Part shown: positions 44,786 through 57,274 of the stretch, piece by piece | Layout: every line of letters begins with the position of its first letter | How positions within the stretch are numbered: position 1 is the first letter of the stretch | From: Tulasnella sp. 424 | Taxonomy: Eukaryota > Basidiomycota > Agaricomycetes > Cantharellales > Tulasnellaceae | Length of the DNA: 64,000 nucleotides | Direction of reading: 5' to 3' | Assembly (NCBI GenBank): GCA_019633425.1 | Contig: WSUB01000035.1 | Coordinates: 1 to 64,000 of the forward strand | The notes under the pieces: model-generated | What the model saw: the letters and a program-made list of their open reading frames with translations, nothing else | Databases searched by the model: none | Told to the model about the DNA's origin: nothing | Position numbers and translations under genes: made by a program

Positions 44786-46225
44786 ATGTGCATCGGGCTT
44801 TACACGTTAAGCCACCCTGAATACGCACTGTGAGTATCCACTCTCTCATTAGAGTTCAATGAAAAATTGGCGGCGAAGTTGGAAGGTTACTAGCTCCGGC
44901 GGAGGGTCCAGCTAGTACCCTCTTCGTCAGGCGACCTTGCTTGGGTTGATTTCCATATTGGAAAACTTTGGCGTTTAGCGCCGCCACCATCATCTTCCAA
45001 CACGTTGCCCGAACAAAACTCAAAACCTTGTTTCCTCTTTGAACACAGGATTCTGTGTGCGAACCGAGACGAGTTCCTCGACAGACCCACAGAGCGAGCT
45101 AAATGGCATACGTTCGAGCCCATCCGCGGTTCAGAAGCTAGCAAAGATCCGGGGAGGGAGGAAGTGGCTGTACCCCCGGAAGAGGTACCGCAAGAAGAGA
45201 GAGGCAAAGTCTTGTCTGGGAGAGACGCAGCTGCAGGTGGAACTTGGCTTGGGATTACCAGAGAGGGCAAAGTTGCTTTGCTGTGAGTGCATCTTTTCCT
45301 TGAACGCTGGGCGCGTGTCCTGCTCTTAGTGAGATTCAAACGAGGAAGGACGGACATATTGCCACCGGATAGGACGAACATCACTGAACCAAGAGCCGTG
45401 TACGCGACCACCCGCGGAGAACTGGCGTCGAATTGGTTGCTGTCGGACGATTCCCTTGATGCGTTCTCGTTCAAACTTACGAGCCAACATCATTGGAAGT
45501 CGTACGCGGGCTTTAACCTTCTTCTGCTCGAACCAAAGTGGGCATCGGGCCGTCCCAAGGCACCATCAGCGTTGCTTTCGTACACGGGAGAGTACGCCAC
45601 GAACAGCGGAGGTGGAGGCATCATCACCGCAAGATCGTTGCACGAAGACGAAGTAACGTTCGTTGGGGGGATTACGAATGGGATCGAGAGTCTTGATGGA
45701 AAGGAGTGGCCCAAGCTCGTTGAAGGGACGACCAAGCTTCGAGAGGCTCTAGCTGAGCTTGACAAGGATGCTAGCGCTGAGCAGATCGTCGAGCGGTTAT
45801 CCGAAATCCTAAGGTCCGTTTCCATCGCAATTGCCATTACATCCGGTCACTGACGTACAAACCAACGCTACCGATCACTCAATTCACATGCCACACACTC
45901 AATAATTTATCAATATCACTTCGAATATACAACCAAAAAAAGCCTGCACGCCGCGGAACCCATAACCCAACGCTCCGATCTCCGGAACACAATCCGGGTC
46001 GAACCTTTCATGTTACCAAACACGTCCGCATCGGGTAAAACACTGATGTACGGAACGAGGCTGTATACTTTTTTACTTGTGAAGCGGACTGGGGAGGTTA
46101 CGTTTGTAGAGAGAGATGCGTGGGTGGAGGAGGGAGAGCAGGGGGAGGTGAGGTTAGGGTCGAAGGAGGATGATAGGGTCTTTCAATTCGTCATTAACCC
46201 ACCGCTCCCGACGGAGGGTCAGTGA
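44786..46225 (+). CDS. TANGO2/NRDE-family protein
   Basis: Exons 44786-44829, 45049-45282, 45373-45813, 45943-46225; 333 residues. Starts MCIGLYTLSHPEYALILCAN directly before the defining motif NRDEFLDRPT. Further family blocks: GGTWLGITREGKVALLTNI, FNLLLLEPK, YGTRLYTFLLVKRTGEVTFV (the C-terminal block). TANGO2 proteins occur in cytosol, mitochondria and Golgi; proposed roles are in haem mobilisation and lipid metabolism. An Asn/Thr-Asn-Ile-type site after exon 2 (LTNITEPR) is also conserved in the family. The region before exon 2 (44830-45048) is a longer intron than usual here, so an additional exon cannot be excluded. Confidence 0.9.
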
Positions 46226-49221
46226 GTAAAGGATTGGAAGAGGGAAAGAGGCACGATGAACAGGTGGTGTCGGATGTGTACGATCGGTCCGTATCTCCCG
46301 ATCTACCCCTCTCATTACATGTTTCAGAAGCTTTGTAATGAATGAATTGGAATGAATGGACTGGGATCATTGGTTTTCGCAGATCGGGGGGAGCGCGATA
46401 ATGGGCAATGGGTGACGTGCAGGAATTCATTTCCCTAGCCATGTGCGTCTGCGCGCAAGTCGCCGACTGGGGAGTCCGGGGATTGCTTTTTCACTAGTAT
46501 GATGGAGCTGGGGCGAACTCTTCACTTCAAGACGCCACTAGCATTTCCCACTAGTTTCTTCTAATTCACATACATCGACATTCAGCTGAGCCGTAGAGTA
46601 CCTATAAGACGCACGTTGCAATCCCGTTTCGTAGCACTCTCGGGAATGTCCGAACGAGTCATGCTTGATGGGTTAGAGAGAAGAAAGACTTCGAAACTGC
46701 GAGGCACTTTCGGACGAGCCCAGGGATGGTATTCTCCGACAACATCGCAATCCTAAAAGAGGAAGAGGCAAAGGTCTTCTATCTTCTTGAGCCGCTCTTC
46801 TTGGTTCCAGAAGACTGGAGTTATCAGCCAAGTCATCATCTTTTGTCAGCCAGAGGTGGCAGCAGGTTGGCTCATGTGAGGCTGAGGTGCACAGTCTACT
46901 AGTGCCCCTGAGGTCTTCTCCAAGCCCCTGGGTCCGGGGAACCAAGGAGTCATCTATACGAGAGAATGTGATAGAACGAAAGTGATCTGGGAAAGCCGAT
47001 GGATCCTTCAAGTGCAAGTTACGTGAGAGGGGATCGAGAAGAAAAGAAGAAAGGGCTGTGCGTGAAGGAAGGCCTGCAGGCAAGTTTGTATTGTCTCTTT
47101 TGTTATTTCTCGAAGCCCAAAAGAGGCAGGTGGGTGCAAATAGCCTACACAACCTCGACCTCTCTTCCTCGGATATCACACAAGTAATAGTGTCTTTTTC
47201 TGTGCAGGGTCCCTTTCCCTTCAATGACGAACGGTTGACTTTGTAATGAACTTTGTGGTCCGAGGGTGTTTCAAAGGCCTACGTCCGCCGCCGGTGCATG
47301 CAGAGCCAATTGCGTTTAACCCAATCTCACGAAAGCATGCCGTCGCTCGGCGTTGTGGTGTTTCGCCACGGAGTCGAGAGAGCTCAGGGAATGTGAACCG
47401 TTGTAGGCCTAGTGTGAGAGGCGGGAACAGAAAAAAAAGAGAGGAGGTCGAACAGAAACATGTTGTACTAACGGAAATGAGCTCGGAGGAATTGCGAGCG
47501 CGACCCAGTGCGTAGGGGCGTACGAGGAGTGCGCGGCCCGACCTCGCGTCCGTCGGCCAGTTGGAGCGAGGTATCACAGGGCTGATACGCAGTATCTGTA
47601 TCCGCCCCTCCAAGGCCATAGGAGAAGTCGATGTTCGTAGAAAGAGATACGCCATTCTTGACCTTATCTCATTTTCTCCACTGAAAAGCTGATACGCACA
47701 CCCGCGTTCCCGCTTCTGTGGTCTAGGGCGCACGGCCGCACTGCACACGAGGACGATGTTCGTTTCGAAACGTATTCGCTTCTCCAGTCGACCCCTCCAG
47801 TGAGAATGGAGAATCGCTCTCTTGTTGTTGTGACTAACCCATATTGAGACAACTGTGCGAATTCGAAAGAGACTGCTCTTTGAACGAGGTGAGGCAAAGA
47901 GCAGCGGATGATGTAATGAACGTCTAATTCCCATAAGCCGGAGTTTAACGGCCGAACGCCACAACACACAACCGTCACCTGTTGTGAATCACCCTCGTCG
48001 ACATGAACAGCGCCCCCGCCCATCAAACAACGGAACGACGGTGACTACGGACCGAATGTTGTGGCTTCCTGCAGTGAACGACGGGCGGGGGTCTCCCACT
48101 CTGGGGGAACCAGCACGAACAAAGCAATTTCACCACCTGACAGAAACACGCGTTTTGGCCTCCTGGCGTTTGCAGCGTGTTTTCAGGATCTCAAAGAAGT
48201 AAAATGATTTCGCCCTCTTCGCTCAGGGTTCCAAGTCACACAACAAAGAAATTTTCGTGTTCTCCAAGTCATGGGTCCTTTGTGTCTAGAGAGCATTTGC
48301 TTTTTTGCATTTCGAAAGACCGGTGAGTTCGATGGAGTCCGGGCCACGACCGCCACGACCTGGTCTCGATTGAGCTACCTCAACACCTGCCCACCCCAAA
48401 GCTCCATCCGGCCCAAATGACTGAAGGGGAGCGCTAGCTGTGGTGTGTGTGCATGCCTTTACGGCTTCTTTTTTTCCTTCCTTTGGGTCTCGGCCTGCCC
48501 TTACTTAGTTTGTGGTGGCTGGGGAACGGCACACGGCACACGCACGGCTATTCTCGCACCCCTGTTTTTCCCCTCCGGCTAAGTGCAATCCAAACAACAC
48601 GAGGCCGCAATGCAAGTGTAATACGTGGAGAGGGTCCGCATTGTGGGATAAACTTATCTGGGTCTCGGGCGAGTACTTTATCACGTCTCTTTTGATCGAC
48701 CACAACTCAGCCTCAACTCCCTCTTTTCTCTTCCTTCCTCGCCTGCTACCATCTGCTACATCATTTTTCCTTTTTTCCTAAACGAAAATTCTTATCCCCA
48801 TCTTCTGATACGCTAGTCTACCTATCGTCATCCCTGATCATCTGACCTTTGAGAGGCACATACGCTCCCCCCCTCTTTTCCGGTCCGAAGGTTAACGCCA
48901 TTCGCTCCTCGCTTTATTCCCTTCTACCCCCCGAATTCCTTTTCCCCGGGACGATCTTTCCGCTGCTTAACGCGCGTTTGATCTATCCAAGCCACTCCTA
49001 ACCACCCGCTTACCAAACCTCGCCTGTGCAATCCGTTTCGCATATAACCGACCCTCCATCTTCGCCCTTTCTCTTTCTCCCTCAAGCTCCAGCTTCACTT
49101 CCAAGTCCTCATCCCCAAGTCTCAAACATCTTCACGCACACTCTCACACATAACCACCAACGCCCAAACACAAATCCTTAACCGCGCGTCGCATCACTCG
49201 AAACTAAACTCCCAAACCGAA
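46226..49221. other. Three kilobases without a supported gene; pyrimidine-rich leader at the end
   Basis: Two open frames on the minus strand (47967-47221 and 47224-46673) are long but Arg/Ser/Leu-rich with no domain; the second has no ATG at its start. The last ~500 bp (48700-49221) are strongly C/T-rich, as in fungal 5' leaders, and probably belong to the gene at 49222. Confidence 0.5.
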
Positions 49222-49566
49222 ATGGAATCATCTCGTCCTCGCGCTTCATCTCTCTCCTCCACCTCCTCCACCTCCACCAAGTCCGGCAAGGCCTCGCGCC
49301 CACGCCTCTCTTCACCGCACAAGCGCGTCTCCTTCGACGCTACCTCGGTCCCTCTTCCCTCCGCCACATGGGAAGAACTCGCAAGTCCGGCCACTTTGGC
49401 TAACCCGCCGTTCCCGCTGCCCATCCTCGAATCACCGGCACCCGCACGGGACATTCGGAAAGTCGACATCGATTCGAGCATCGACTTGAAGGCGATCTTG
49501 GCTCAGGGCATCATTGAATGGAGAAACGAAGTCGAAGTCGAGGGTGTTGAGGAGCAGCAATCATAA
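49222..49566 (+). CDS. Small Ser-rich protein, function unknown
   Basis: Single exon, 114 residues: a Ser/Thr/Lys/Arg-rich first third (STSTKSGKASRPRLSSPHKR), the pair RVSFDAT resembling a PP1-binding RVxF-type motif (RVSFD), then a more acidic end with one likely helix (DLKAILAQGIIEWRNEVEVE). A long C/T-rich leader precedes it. No membrane or signal segment. I recognise no family; the RVSF match is short and may be chance. Codon use (C-ending) looks like a real, well expressed gene. Confidence 0.65.
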   Translation: MESSRPRASSLSSTSSTSTKSGKASRPRLSSPHKRVSFDATSVPLPSATWEELASPATLANPPFPLPILESPAPARDIRKVDIDSSIDLKAILAQGIIEWRNEVEVEGVEEQQS

Positions 49567-50292
49567 CTTTGCGGTGCTCTGCATGCCTCGTCGTCTTTGG
49601 GATTAGAGATGCTTTGAACCCCTTGTTTATTTCTACACTTCTACGACACCCTTCTCATGCTTGATGCACTTTCTTCCATAATGTATTATGTAACGACCTA
49701 CGACTCTACATTTCGTTCGAGACATTTCTACCCTTTTCGATAGCTTTTGAATTGTTGATGTCTCGTTCGATTATTACACAATGTACTTGTATTTCGCGTT
49801 ATGTTCCTCTCTCTGTCGAATAGTAATATACTCAAAGTAGATTGCACATTTTGAAGGGGCTCGCTTGTGTTGCCGCGGGTGCATGCCGTTCCCAGCTGTC
49901 CAAGCGCTTCCGGGCTCGGGATGTTCGGGAAGATCCTGGTGCCTTGTCGCCGCTCCCCTTGCGCGGATCTGCAACAAACCTGTGCGTACGTCAAAGGAGC
50001 GTCAAAGTCAACGACCAGCGCAACACCCTCAACTTGCGAACTTCCTCATTTTACGATACTGCCACGTCCGCGCCTTGTTCTTGGCAGCCTTGGAAAAAGG
50101 AGGGGAGGAGGTCATAAAGAAGTAAAAAAAAGTTGGTCAGCGTCAGAAGCGTACCAAGGAGCCTGCCGGACTGGGACTATTTGGAGCCTGTTATTCCGGC
50201 GCACCTTCAAACGCAACACTACACAATTCCCCTCCGCACGTTCTCATCATCATCATCATCCCACCAACCGGTCTCGGGGGTTTGAAGCAAGG
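49567..50292. other. Intergenic
   Basis: 3' flank of the small gene and 5' flank of the next. A (CAT)n tract lies at about 50245-50260. Open frames here overlap on all phases and are not taken as genes. Confidence 0.55.
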
Positions 50293-53183
50293 ATGGACTT
50301 GGGAGTCGTCTACCACATCGAGACTCCTCAGCAGTTCTGGGCAGGTCGGTCTATCCCCTTCTGATGCGGCTTCGGTCTAGATCCTAACATCCGCCCTCGC
50401 ACCCCACGAACCTCTCATTTATGACGGACAGAGCTAGAGGATACGATCAATATCACAACGGACACGTCTCTCGCGGGTATCGACTACGCTCTTCGAGCCT
50501 TTGTGACTCTTTGCGCGAATAATCATGGTAAGGGGAAGGCATAGCATACGAGCCCGGTGCCGAGAGCGCACGCTTACCCGATGCACGCCACCCTCCCCCT
50601 ACTTTGCACACCCAGATCGCTTCTTACAGACCAACGCTCAACTCGATCACGCATGCGAACTGTTACTCGAATCCGAACTTATTGGAACCCACTCTCAACG
50701 ATCTACGGACCACATCTTGAACGACGCCAAGTCGGTAAGTCCCCAAGCCACAGCACACCTCCTGAAGAATCTTCTCTTACGCCTCCCTCTGCATAAAAAA
50801 CCCCTTTATGTAACGCAGAACGTCGACCCGCATGCGCAACTCATCCTCTACAAAATCCTCTTACACCACGGATACCGTTACCCAGCCTTCTTCAGGAACC
50901 TCCGCAAATGGTCCCCACTCATCCCTTTCCTCATGGACCACATCGTGTTGGAAATCGACGACGTAGGTGGTGCAGCGACGTTTGGAGGCGGTGCGATGGG
51001 GATGGGTATCCCGATCGAAGCTCGGTTAAGGAATATCTCCGTGGTCCTTCTGTATGAGATTTGTCGGGTTCAAAAGATTGATGCCGCTGATTTAAGTGAG
51101 CTCTCCCCATACTAGTTTTCCGCGAGATACGGCATACTGACTACAAGGGGTTTTTATTTTCAGAACTGTTCACAGAAGATTTTATCACCCGGTTATTCGA
51201 TCTTGTGGAGGAGACGCGGAATTATTGGGATGAATCGCTAAATTACGGACTCATCAAGCTCCTTGTTCGTGGACTACTGCAAACGTCGTTGCGCGTCATG
51301 CTGCTAACGTACCGTCCGCGAATTCGCAGGTTGCTCTGAACGAACAATTCATGGTGGCGTCCCTCCCACCACCGTCAAAACACTCGCCAACGAGCAGTCA
51401 CTCCTCCACGCGCGCAGGAACCCGGTCTCCAGCCCTGGGCGGATCGTCCGCTCCAGGCTCATCCGGTCGGGATAGTCCATCCCCACCTCAACTATCAAAC
51501 CGAGTTTTGGCAGTCCTGACGCGGCGTATCGGAGAGAGCAAGACGTTTAGCGAGAATTTGATTTTCATGTTAAACCGCGCAGGTGCGTGGGACAAAAGGT
51601 CGAGGGATCCGAAACGATCCCGGCTAACCCGCTTGTTCCTCCTGCGTTTTTTAGAAAACACACCCGAGGACCTTTGCATGCAGTTGTTGGTTTTGAAGCT
51701 TCTCTATCTCTTGTTCACCACCCCAGGGACTCAAGAGTACTTCTACACGAACGACTTGCGGGTACTGGTTGACGTGTTCATTCGGGAGTTGGTTGATTTA
51801 CCAGACGAGAGCGAATCGGTCCGTCTTCAGTCTCGTGGCCACTTAATCATGGCGCTGCTGACATGGAGACGTTCTTTACCCCAGTTACGTCATACGTACC
51901 TTCGAGTCCTGCATCCATTAGTTACCAACACGCAACTCAAGGCGCATCCGTACAAGCGACTTCAAATACGAAATGTCTTGCAATCGCTTGTCGCTCATGC
52001 TCATATTAGGTGCAAACGCGCGAGTGCCTTGAGACGTATTCCCAAAGCTGACCTCTTTCGTATTGCATCTAGGGACGTATCTCAAACGACCAAGCGGCTA
52101 GTCGACCGGTGTTTGAAAGCTGCTTGGTGTCGCGCTTTGGATGCCGAGATTGAAGCTATAAAGTGCAACCAAGGCGAGAGCCGGAGCGTCGACTCGGGAG
52201 TGACCGGCAAGTCCAAGAGCTCGTTCGTACCAGGAGAAGATCCAAAGGCAACCGCTTCTGGGGGCAAAACGCTTCACAAGAGTGCGAGCATGAACTTTGC
52301 TCAGGGAAGTAGCAGTGGAGGTGGTGCTCCAGGCTTATGTCGGACACCGTCGAGGGGCGCCGCTGCCGCTGCCGCTGCTGCTGCTGGGTTGGCTATATTG
52401 AGGGATAAGAATCCGGAGACCTCGGCTAGCGCGGCCGCAACTACTTTGGCCGCGATGGATGGAGATCGGCCACCTCGATCTGCGGATGCGACGACCGCGA
52501 CGCATTCGTTCACGAATCACCCACCAAACGGAAGACCGGAACGAAAAGCAGCTGCAGGACCGACCGTAGTCTCATTGCAGCAAGCGCCGAGCGTCGAAAA
52601 TCTTTCCATTTCCGATCCTCCAGAACCATCGAACGGAATTCAGGCTTCCTCATCTACCCACTCGCTCCCACATTTGCACGTCACCCGGTCCGCAACCATC
52701 AACATTACCGCCCCAACTCCTACAGTAGAAAAATTCCCTCAGCAACCTTTCTCCCCAATTGATGAACCTGAAACCGGTGGTGGAGTACCACGTCCCCGAG
52801 CTTCAAGCATGGCAGAAAAGGGCAAAGCGAAAGGAAAACCGCTCTCCCCACCTCCAAGACCACCATCTTCTCGTAAACCCACTCCATCACCAGAAATCAA
52901 CCCGCCAGTACGAAACAACTCGTTAGGAGAAGTATCGCAAACGGGGTTCAACTCTGAGGAACGTCTGGATCCGAGTGGGTTGAAGCCTGTCGATGGTATT
53001 CGAGTCGCGAGGAGATCGGCGCCCCCAACCCCTCCACCGACGAAGCAAAGGCGGAAAGCGCCCGCTATTCCTACCGGAGGAAGGAAGGGTCCTGTAGCTA
53101 CTACCATGACCACTATCGCTTCGAGTAATGCGGGGAATGTAGGATTGGAGATGCCTGTTGGGAGGTGGGCGGTCCCCTCTTAA
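50293..53183 (+). CDS. SPIN90/Ldb17-family actin regulator
   Basis: Exons 50293-50344, 50432-50527, 50616-50734, 50819-51095, 51164-51264, 51330-53183; 832 residues. The first ~420 residues are helical and match the SPIN90/Ldb17 leucine-rich domain: DHACELLLESELI, DPHAQLILYKILLHHGYRYP, LLVLKLLYLLFTTPGTQEYF, YTNDLRVLVDVFIRELVDLP, HPYKRLQIRNVLQSLVAHAH. The remainder is disordered, with an Ala run (GAAAAAAAAAG) and proline motifs for SH3 domains (PPRPPSSRKPTPSPE; APPTPPPTKQRRKAPAIP). Ldb17 in budding yeast and Dip1 in fission yeast act at endocytic actin patches; Dip1 activates Arp2/3 to make unbranched seed filaments. The 50735-50818 intron is a multiple of three and open. Confidence 0.85.
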
Positions 53184-53755
53184 AGCCCAGCTGTCTGCGA
53201 GCTAGTCTTCTTACCCCTATCTTCTCCACTCTTTTGGTTGTTTTTATTTCGTTCTGTTGGCGGTATTAGTCTCCTCCAATCGGATCTTGCTTGTTTTCTG
53301 TTTACATTCTTTGCCTGGTCCTAACATTGGGAGCTACGATCCCGAGTTGGATTGTGGAATTCCCCCCGTCGGCAAAGTCCTTGAGGTTCTACAAAGGCTG
53401 ATCTCACGAGACAGTATTCTGTCCGTATTATACGACCTCGTGTAAACGAATGACGACCTAGCATCGCTCCAACTGTCCATCACATTGCCTCAACGAATGA
53501 GGATTATTGTTATCATGGTACCATCCAAGGTAAGAGGACAATCCTTGAGAGACTTTTGCTGGTGAAACATCCACTGTAGCCCAAACGATGAATTTTACGT
53601 CAAAGGTACCGGGCTGACTTAGACGGTGCGCAAAAATGTACCAAGCTGTACATGCGGATCGACGCCTTCCGGATAGGCCGTCGGCCAGCTAATATTATTT
53701 GGCGCCATGGCGGCACGTGGGATGATTTTCCTCAGTGATACCATACCCTTCCACA
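53184..53755. other. Intergenic
   Basis: Nothing recognised beyond 3' and 5' flanks. The last part near 53640-53755 has weak similarity to 57690-57856, the flank of the second MYND copy. Confidence 0.5.
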
Positions 53756-55713
53756 ATGATGTCCTTGTCCAACAAATACACCGCCACACCAAGCAACCCC
53801 ATCTTGAGCTTTATTCAAGAGCTCTCCCAAGTCAGCAACGACCGAAACAAGGGCATAAAAGTAATTCAAGATAGACGAGAGCTTTTCTGGCCCCTCACCG
53901 AGGCAGCAAGCGATGACATGACCCAATTCAGCAGCCTTCAGCTCAGGGAAGGCAGCCCAATAATCCACGAACTCTTTCAAGCCACACTTCGATGGAGTTT
54001 TGTATCTGCTTTAAATGTCGTAAGCCAGATTTGAACAGGTTTCTCTGATCCACTCGGACTGACGGCTTGGGTCGACTGTTTTGGATTATCAATCCGATTC
54101 ACAGCGCCAAGACACTCGTAGCACCTTCGTCGATCTGGTATCTTTCCTCGCATTCCTGGCATCTGCAACACTTTGGTCAGGAGATGTAACACTGTCCGAA
54201 TCCATTCATGGCGTAATATCGAATGAATTCATTATGTTTCTCCCAATGGCACTAAGGTTCTGTCGTGACGGCAGGAGCGGGCATATTTTGGTGGGAGAGG
54301 CAGAGAAGGCTCTTAGCGTAGTAATGGGCGGGATGATACATCTTCAAGTTGGATTTAGGTGGGAATACTTTCAGTTTTGGCAGTTCCACTGTACCTGTCG
54401 CCTGGATGCCGGCGTTATTGATCAAGGTTTCTGCGCAAATAGAATGTCTGCGCTCAACCAAGATGATGCCATCGCCATGGCCTACTGTCTTCTGTTTGAC
54501 CCGAATCAGCCATTCACCTCGAAGTTTGAGGAAGAGATCATCATTCACAGCGCTTCAGCCATACTCGCTGTGCCGGAAATTCCCCAATCTGCAACTTTTG
54601 ACCCACCACCTCCTAATCCCGTCGTTGACAAGTACGACGCTTCTCATATCTGCAGACGCATTGCAGAAATTCTAGCCGACCCAAGGTTTGGGGTGACAGC
54701 CGGGCCTGACTCCGTTCTCAGCCACGTCCTCCTTTCGTCCTATGGTCGTGTCATGCCATGGTTCGAAACCGGAGTACACATCGCTTTTGTGAAGAGAGCG
54801 TGGCATACAAGAAAGCCTCCAATCCAACGTAACGCCGAATCCAGATGGTGTGCCCCCTTTTCTCATTGCGCGAAAACCACTATTCTTATCATAGGGTAAG
54901 TGGATTATTTCACTACTTGACTGCTACCGCTGGAAAGGAAATTTACATGCCTCTAGGGAAATGCTCAAACGTCACACATATATCCATGGGTCCGGCACCA
55001 CTGCAAGGTTTATGCGGGAGCTAGTTATACAGTGCGATATTATTTCTTTGTGCGCTCTCGCACTGTACTTTTGCGAGGAAAGATCGGTCGACATAGATCA
55101 CCAAGGTGGGCTTCGGCTCCGTATTCCGATTGACGCGTTACTTATACATCACGATCAGTAGTTGCGGAATTGACTACCGAACTCGCTTCAGAGTTTCGAA
55201 GACATATTACTGGGACCCTGGCGGAACTTGAATGGATGACTGCTCTGGTGGCGTTTGGAGAGCTTCGCCGGCTGAAAGGGCGTGCCGCTCGAAATCCCCT
55301 TGACAGCTCGTGGCAAACAGTCGATGAACCTTGGCGGCGTTTCGGGGCGCAGATGGGACTGGAGGTCCCAGAAAATCTATCCAGTCCGCCATCACCAACT
55401 AAGGGAACAAAGAAACGAGGGTGTGATTGGGCACGCTGCCCCTTGTGGAAGGAAAATGTGATTCATACAATGCTACGATGCGTCCAATGTCAAAGTGTAA
55501 GCAGGTTTTAGGCTTCAGTGCTGCGATCGAGATGACAGTGTTGGTTTCTATTTCGGTCTTCGCTTTAGGCGCAGTATTGTTCGTTGCAATGCCAAAAGGA
55601 GTAAGTGACGGACGACCACCTTTCCGCTTCGTAATTATGCTAACCCGGCATTCGTATAAAGCGACTGGTACCAAGGGAAACACAAAACTCAGTGCAAGAG
55701 GCGGATTTCGTAG
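53756..55713 (+). CDS. MYND-type zinc-finger protein (copy A)
   Basis: Exons 53756-54019, 54105-54895, 54957-55105, 55159-55496, 55569-55600, 55662-55713 join to 541 residues, all in frame. C-terminal finger: GCDWARCPLWKE, CVQCQS + AQYCSLQCQK + DDWYQGKHKTQC, split by introns at the same points as in copy C. The body contains FVDLVSFLAFLASATLW, ALNQDDAIAMAYCLLFDPNQ and AELEWMTALVAFGELRRLKG, shared with copy B; no other domain is known to me. The first residues MMSLSNK are also shared with B. This is the intact member of the pair. A CFEM gene on the opposite strand follows 520 bp downstream. Confidence 0.82.
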
Positions 55714-55959
55714 CGCTATTGAGCGTGTATGGAACTAGATAAATTTCAGGTAGTGTAGAACTATGATGACGATTGGCACAAACCCGGCATCCGTCGGTAC
55801 TGCGCCAAATAAATAGTCCAGTGATCGATTTTGGGATACGATGACTCAGACGAATAAGGGGTCTCCCAAAGTGGTTGCTAAATATGTTACGATGCACTTA
55901 ATGAGGCAAACGACCGCTGTCTGCGAGATCCTGCATCAATTCACCAGAGGTTAACCACA

Positions 55960-56102
55960 TTAATCAAGTCCAACTTGTGGTGCTACTTTCTCCAGGAGCA
56001 TTGCCACAAGGCCTGAGTCGCGAAGATCTCCGCCACGGCGACATTGCCTACGCCGTGTTCGTCGTCGGGGAGGTGTTCAAAGATCTTCCGATTCTTGCAT
56101 AG
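55960..56102 (+). pseudogene. Aldo/keto reductase scrap, copy 1
   Basis: About 56010-56102 matches 60115-60215 beside the second MYND copy (GAGGTG.TCAAAGATCTTCC.ATTCTTGCAT). Here only the piece VGEVFKDLPILA remains, followed by TAG; the diagnostic C-terminal part seen in copy 2 is missing. Confidence 0.45.
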
Positions 56103-56236
56103 AATAACTCACAGCCTATCGCTATCTCAAGCATTACGTTCTTCAACTCTCTTGTTAATTATCGACTGGACCTAACAATGCCGCCAAAACCTTGGCCAGT
56201 CGACTACGATTCGAGATTCGCGTTTCGGCTCAGGAA

Positions 56237-57035
56237 TTAAGCGCCAACAATCGATGTAACGTCGACGCCCTAATTTTAAAGATTAGTTTGGATTTAGCTT
56301 AAGTTGTTCTGATTGTTGTTGACATGGATGTAACGCACCACCGCCCTGCATGCAGCCTTGCCGACTATTTCGGCCGTTGTCACGTTCTGGCCCGTGCAAG
56401 AACCTCTAAAGCAGTTGAAAGTTGGCCCAATGTAGCCAGGGTCTTTGCACAAGCATGCTTCGTCGGTGGGGGCGCAGGCACTCGGAGGAGAGTTCTGGAC
56501 GCAAGCGCGGCCGCAGGCTGCGGAGTGAGCGCAAAAGCAAAAGTTATGAGTACTGTGTGACTTGACAGTTTTCTGTTTGGATACCAAAATGAATGGGCTT
56601 ACATGGCATAGGATTTCGGGGATCAACCCCCTACACGAGGACCCAGAATTCAGAGAAGCCGGCAATCGCGCGCGTAGCGTTGGAATAAACGTACAGATGC
56701 CTTGCACGACTCGTCATTCGCCAACGCGGCTAGTTCAACTTCCTTCTCGCTGCAGATTCTGTTAATACAGGCTCTAAACTGCGAGATGTATTTGGTATTC
56801 AGGCAACGGCAGGGGATGTCTGCGCTATTACAAGGGCTAAAGTTTGCTTGGCTTGAGCACGTCAACGCGCAGGCTATAACGTGGAGCGATTCGAGTCAAT
56901 CAGGCGATTACGCCAAAATCAGCCCAATGAGGCCTTATATTGCCTACCAGGAATGGGAACGTTGTTCTGCCGCTCGAGCGCGGCATAAGCGGAGAGAAGC
57001 AATGTAGCGAAAAGAGCGCCGAAGGAGAACCGCAT
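56237..57035 (-). CDS. Secreted double-CFEM-domain protein (R1)
   Basis: Exons 57035-56948, 56873-56695, 56630-56603, 56517-56339, 56269-56237; 168 residues. Signal peptide MRFSFGALFATLLLSAYAAL then ERQ. First domain: CALTCSSQANFSPCNSADIPCRC, with the haem-ligand Asp; second: CGRACVQNSPPSACAPTDEA then CLCKD. Ends GVDVTSIVGA. Exon lengths (88/179/28/179/33) match the left array almost exactly, although the strand is opposite and 45 kb lie between. Intact. Shares its 820-bp 5' flank with MYND copy B, which is divergent. Confidence 0.9.
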
Positions 57036-57179
57036 CTGTTTGTTTATGAAGGAAGTTACTAAGAATATACCTGGTATCGCGATTTGAAGTAATGGTGAAG
57101 AGGATGAAGGATGAGGTGTGACGAAAGGACGAGCGGGGGCAAAGAGACTCCTCTGAGGGTCAAATGAGCGAAGGAGGGC

Positions 57180-57274
57180 TAATATAAATGCGACGGCATA
57201 TGCAATCAAGGTAAGTACTGACAGTGCAAGACGTGTGATTTGCGTGAAGACTATGAATGGTCGTGCAAGTGATC
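57180..57274 (-). promoter_or_regulatory. Conserved CFEM promoter block (R1)
   Basis: On the minus strand GATCACTTGCACGACCA, GCACTGTCAG and GTCGCATTTATATTAG in the same order as in the left array, the last about 150 bp from the ATG. Confidence 0.65.

Noticed and set aside
46673..47967. Two long minus-strand open frames (183 and 248 codons)
   Set aside because: Arg/Ser/Leu-rich composition, no domain, the second has no ATG at its 5' end, and no sensible splice structure. Probably chance frames in a gene-free stretch.
48500..48781. Short Cys-containing + strand frame (CNPNNTRPQCKCNTW) as a possible secreted peptide
   Set aside because: No signal peptide in the frame and it ends in a C/T-rich leader-like region.
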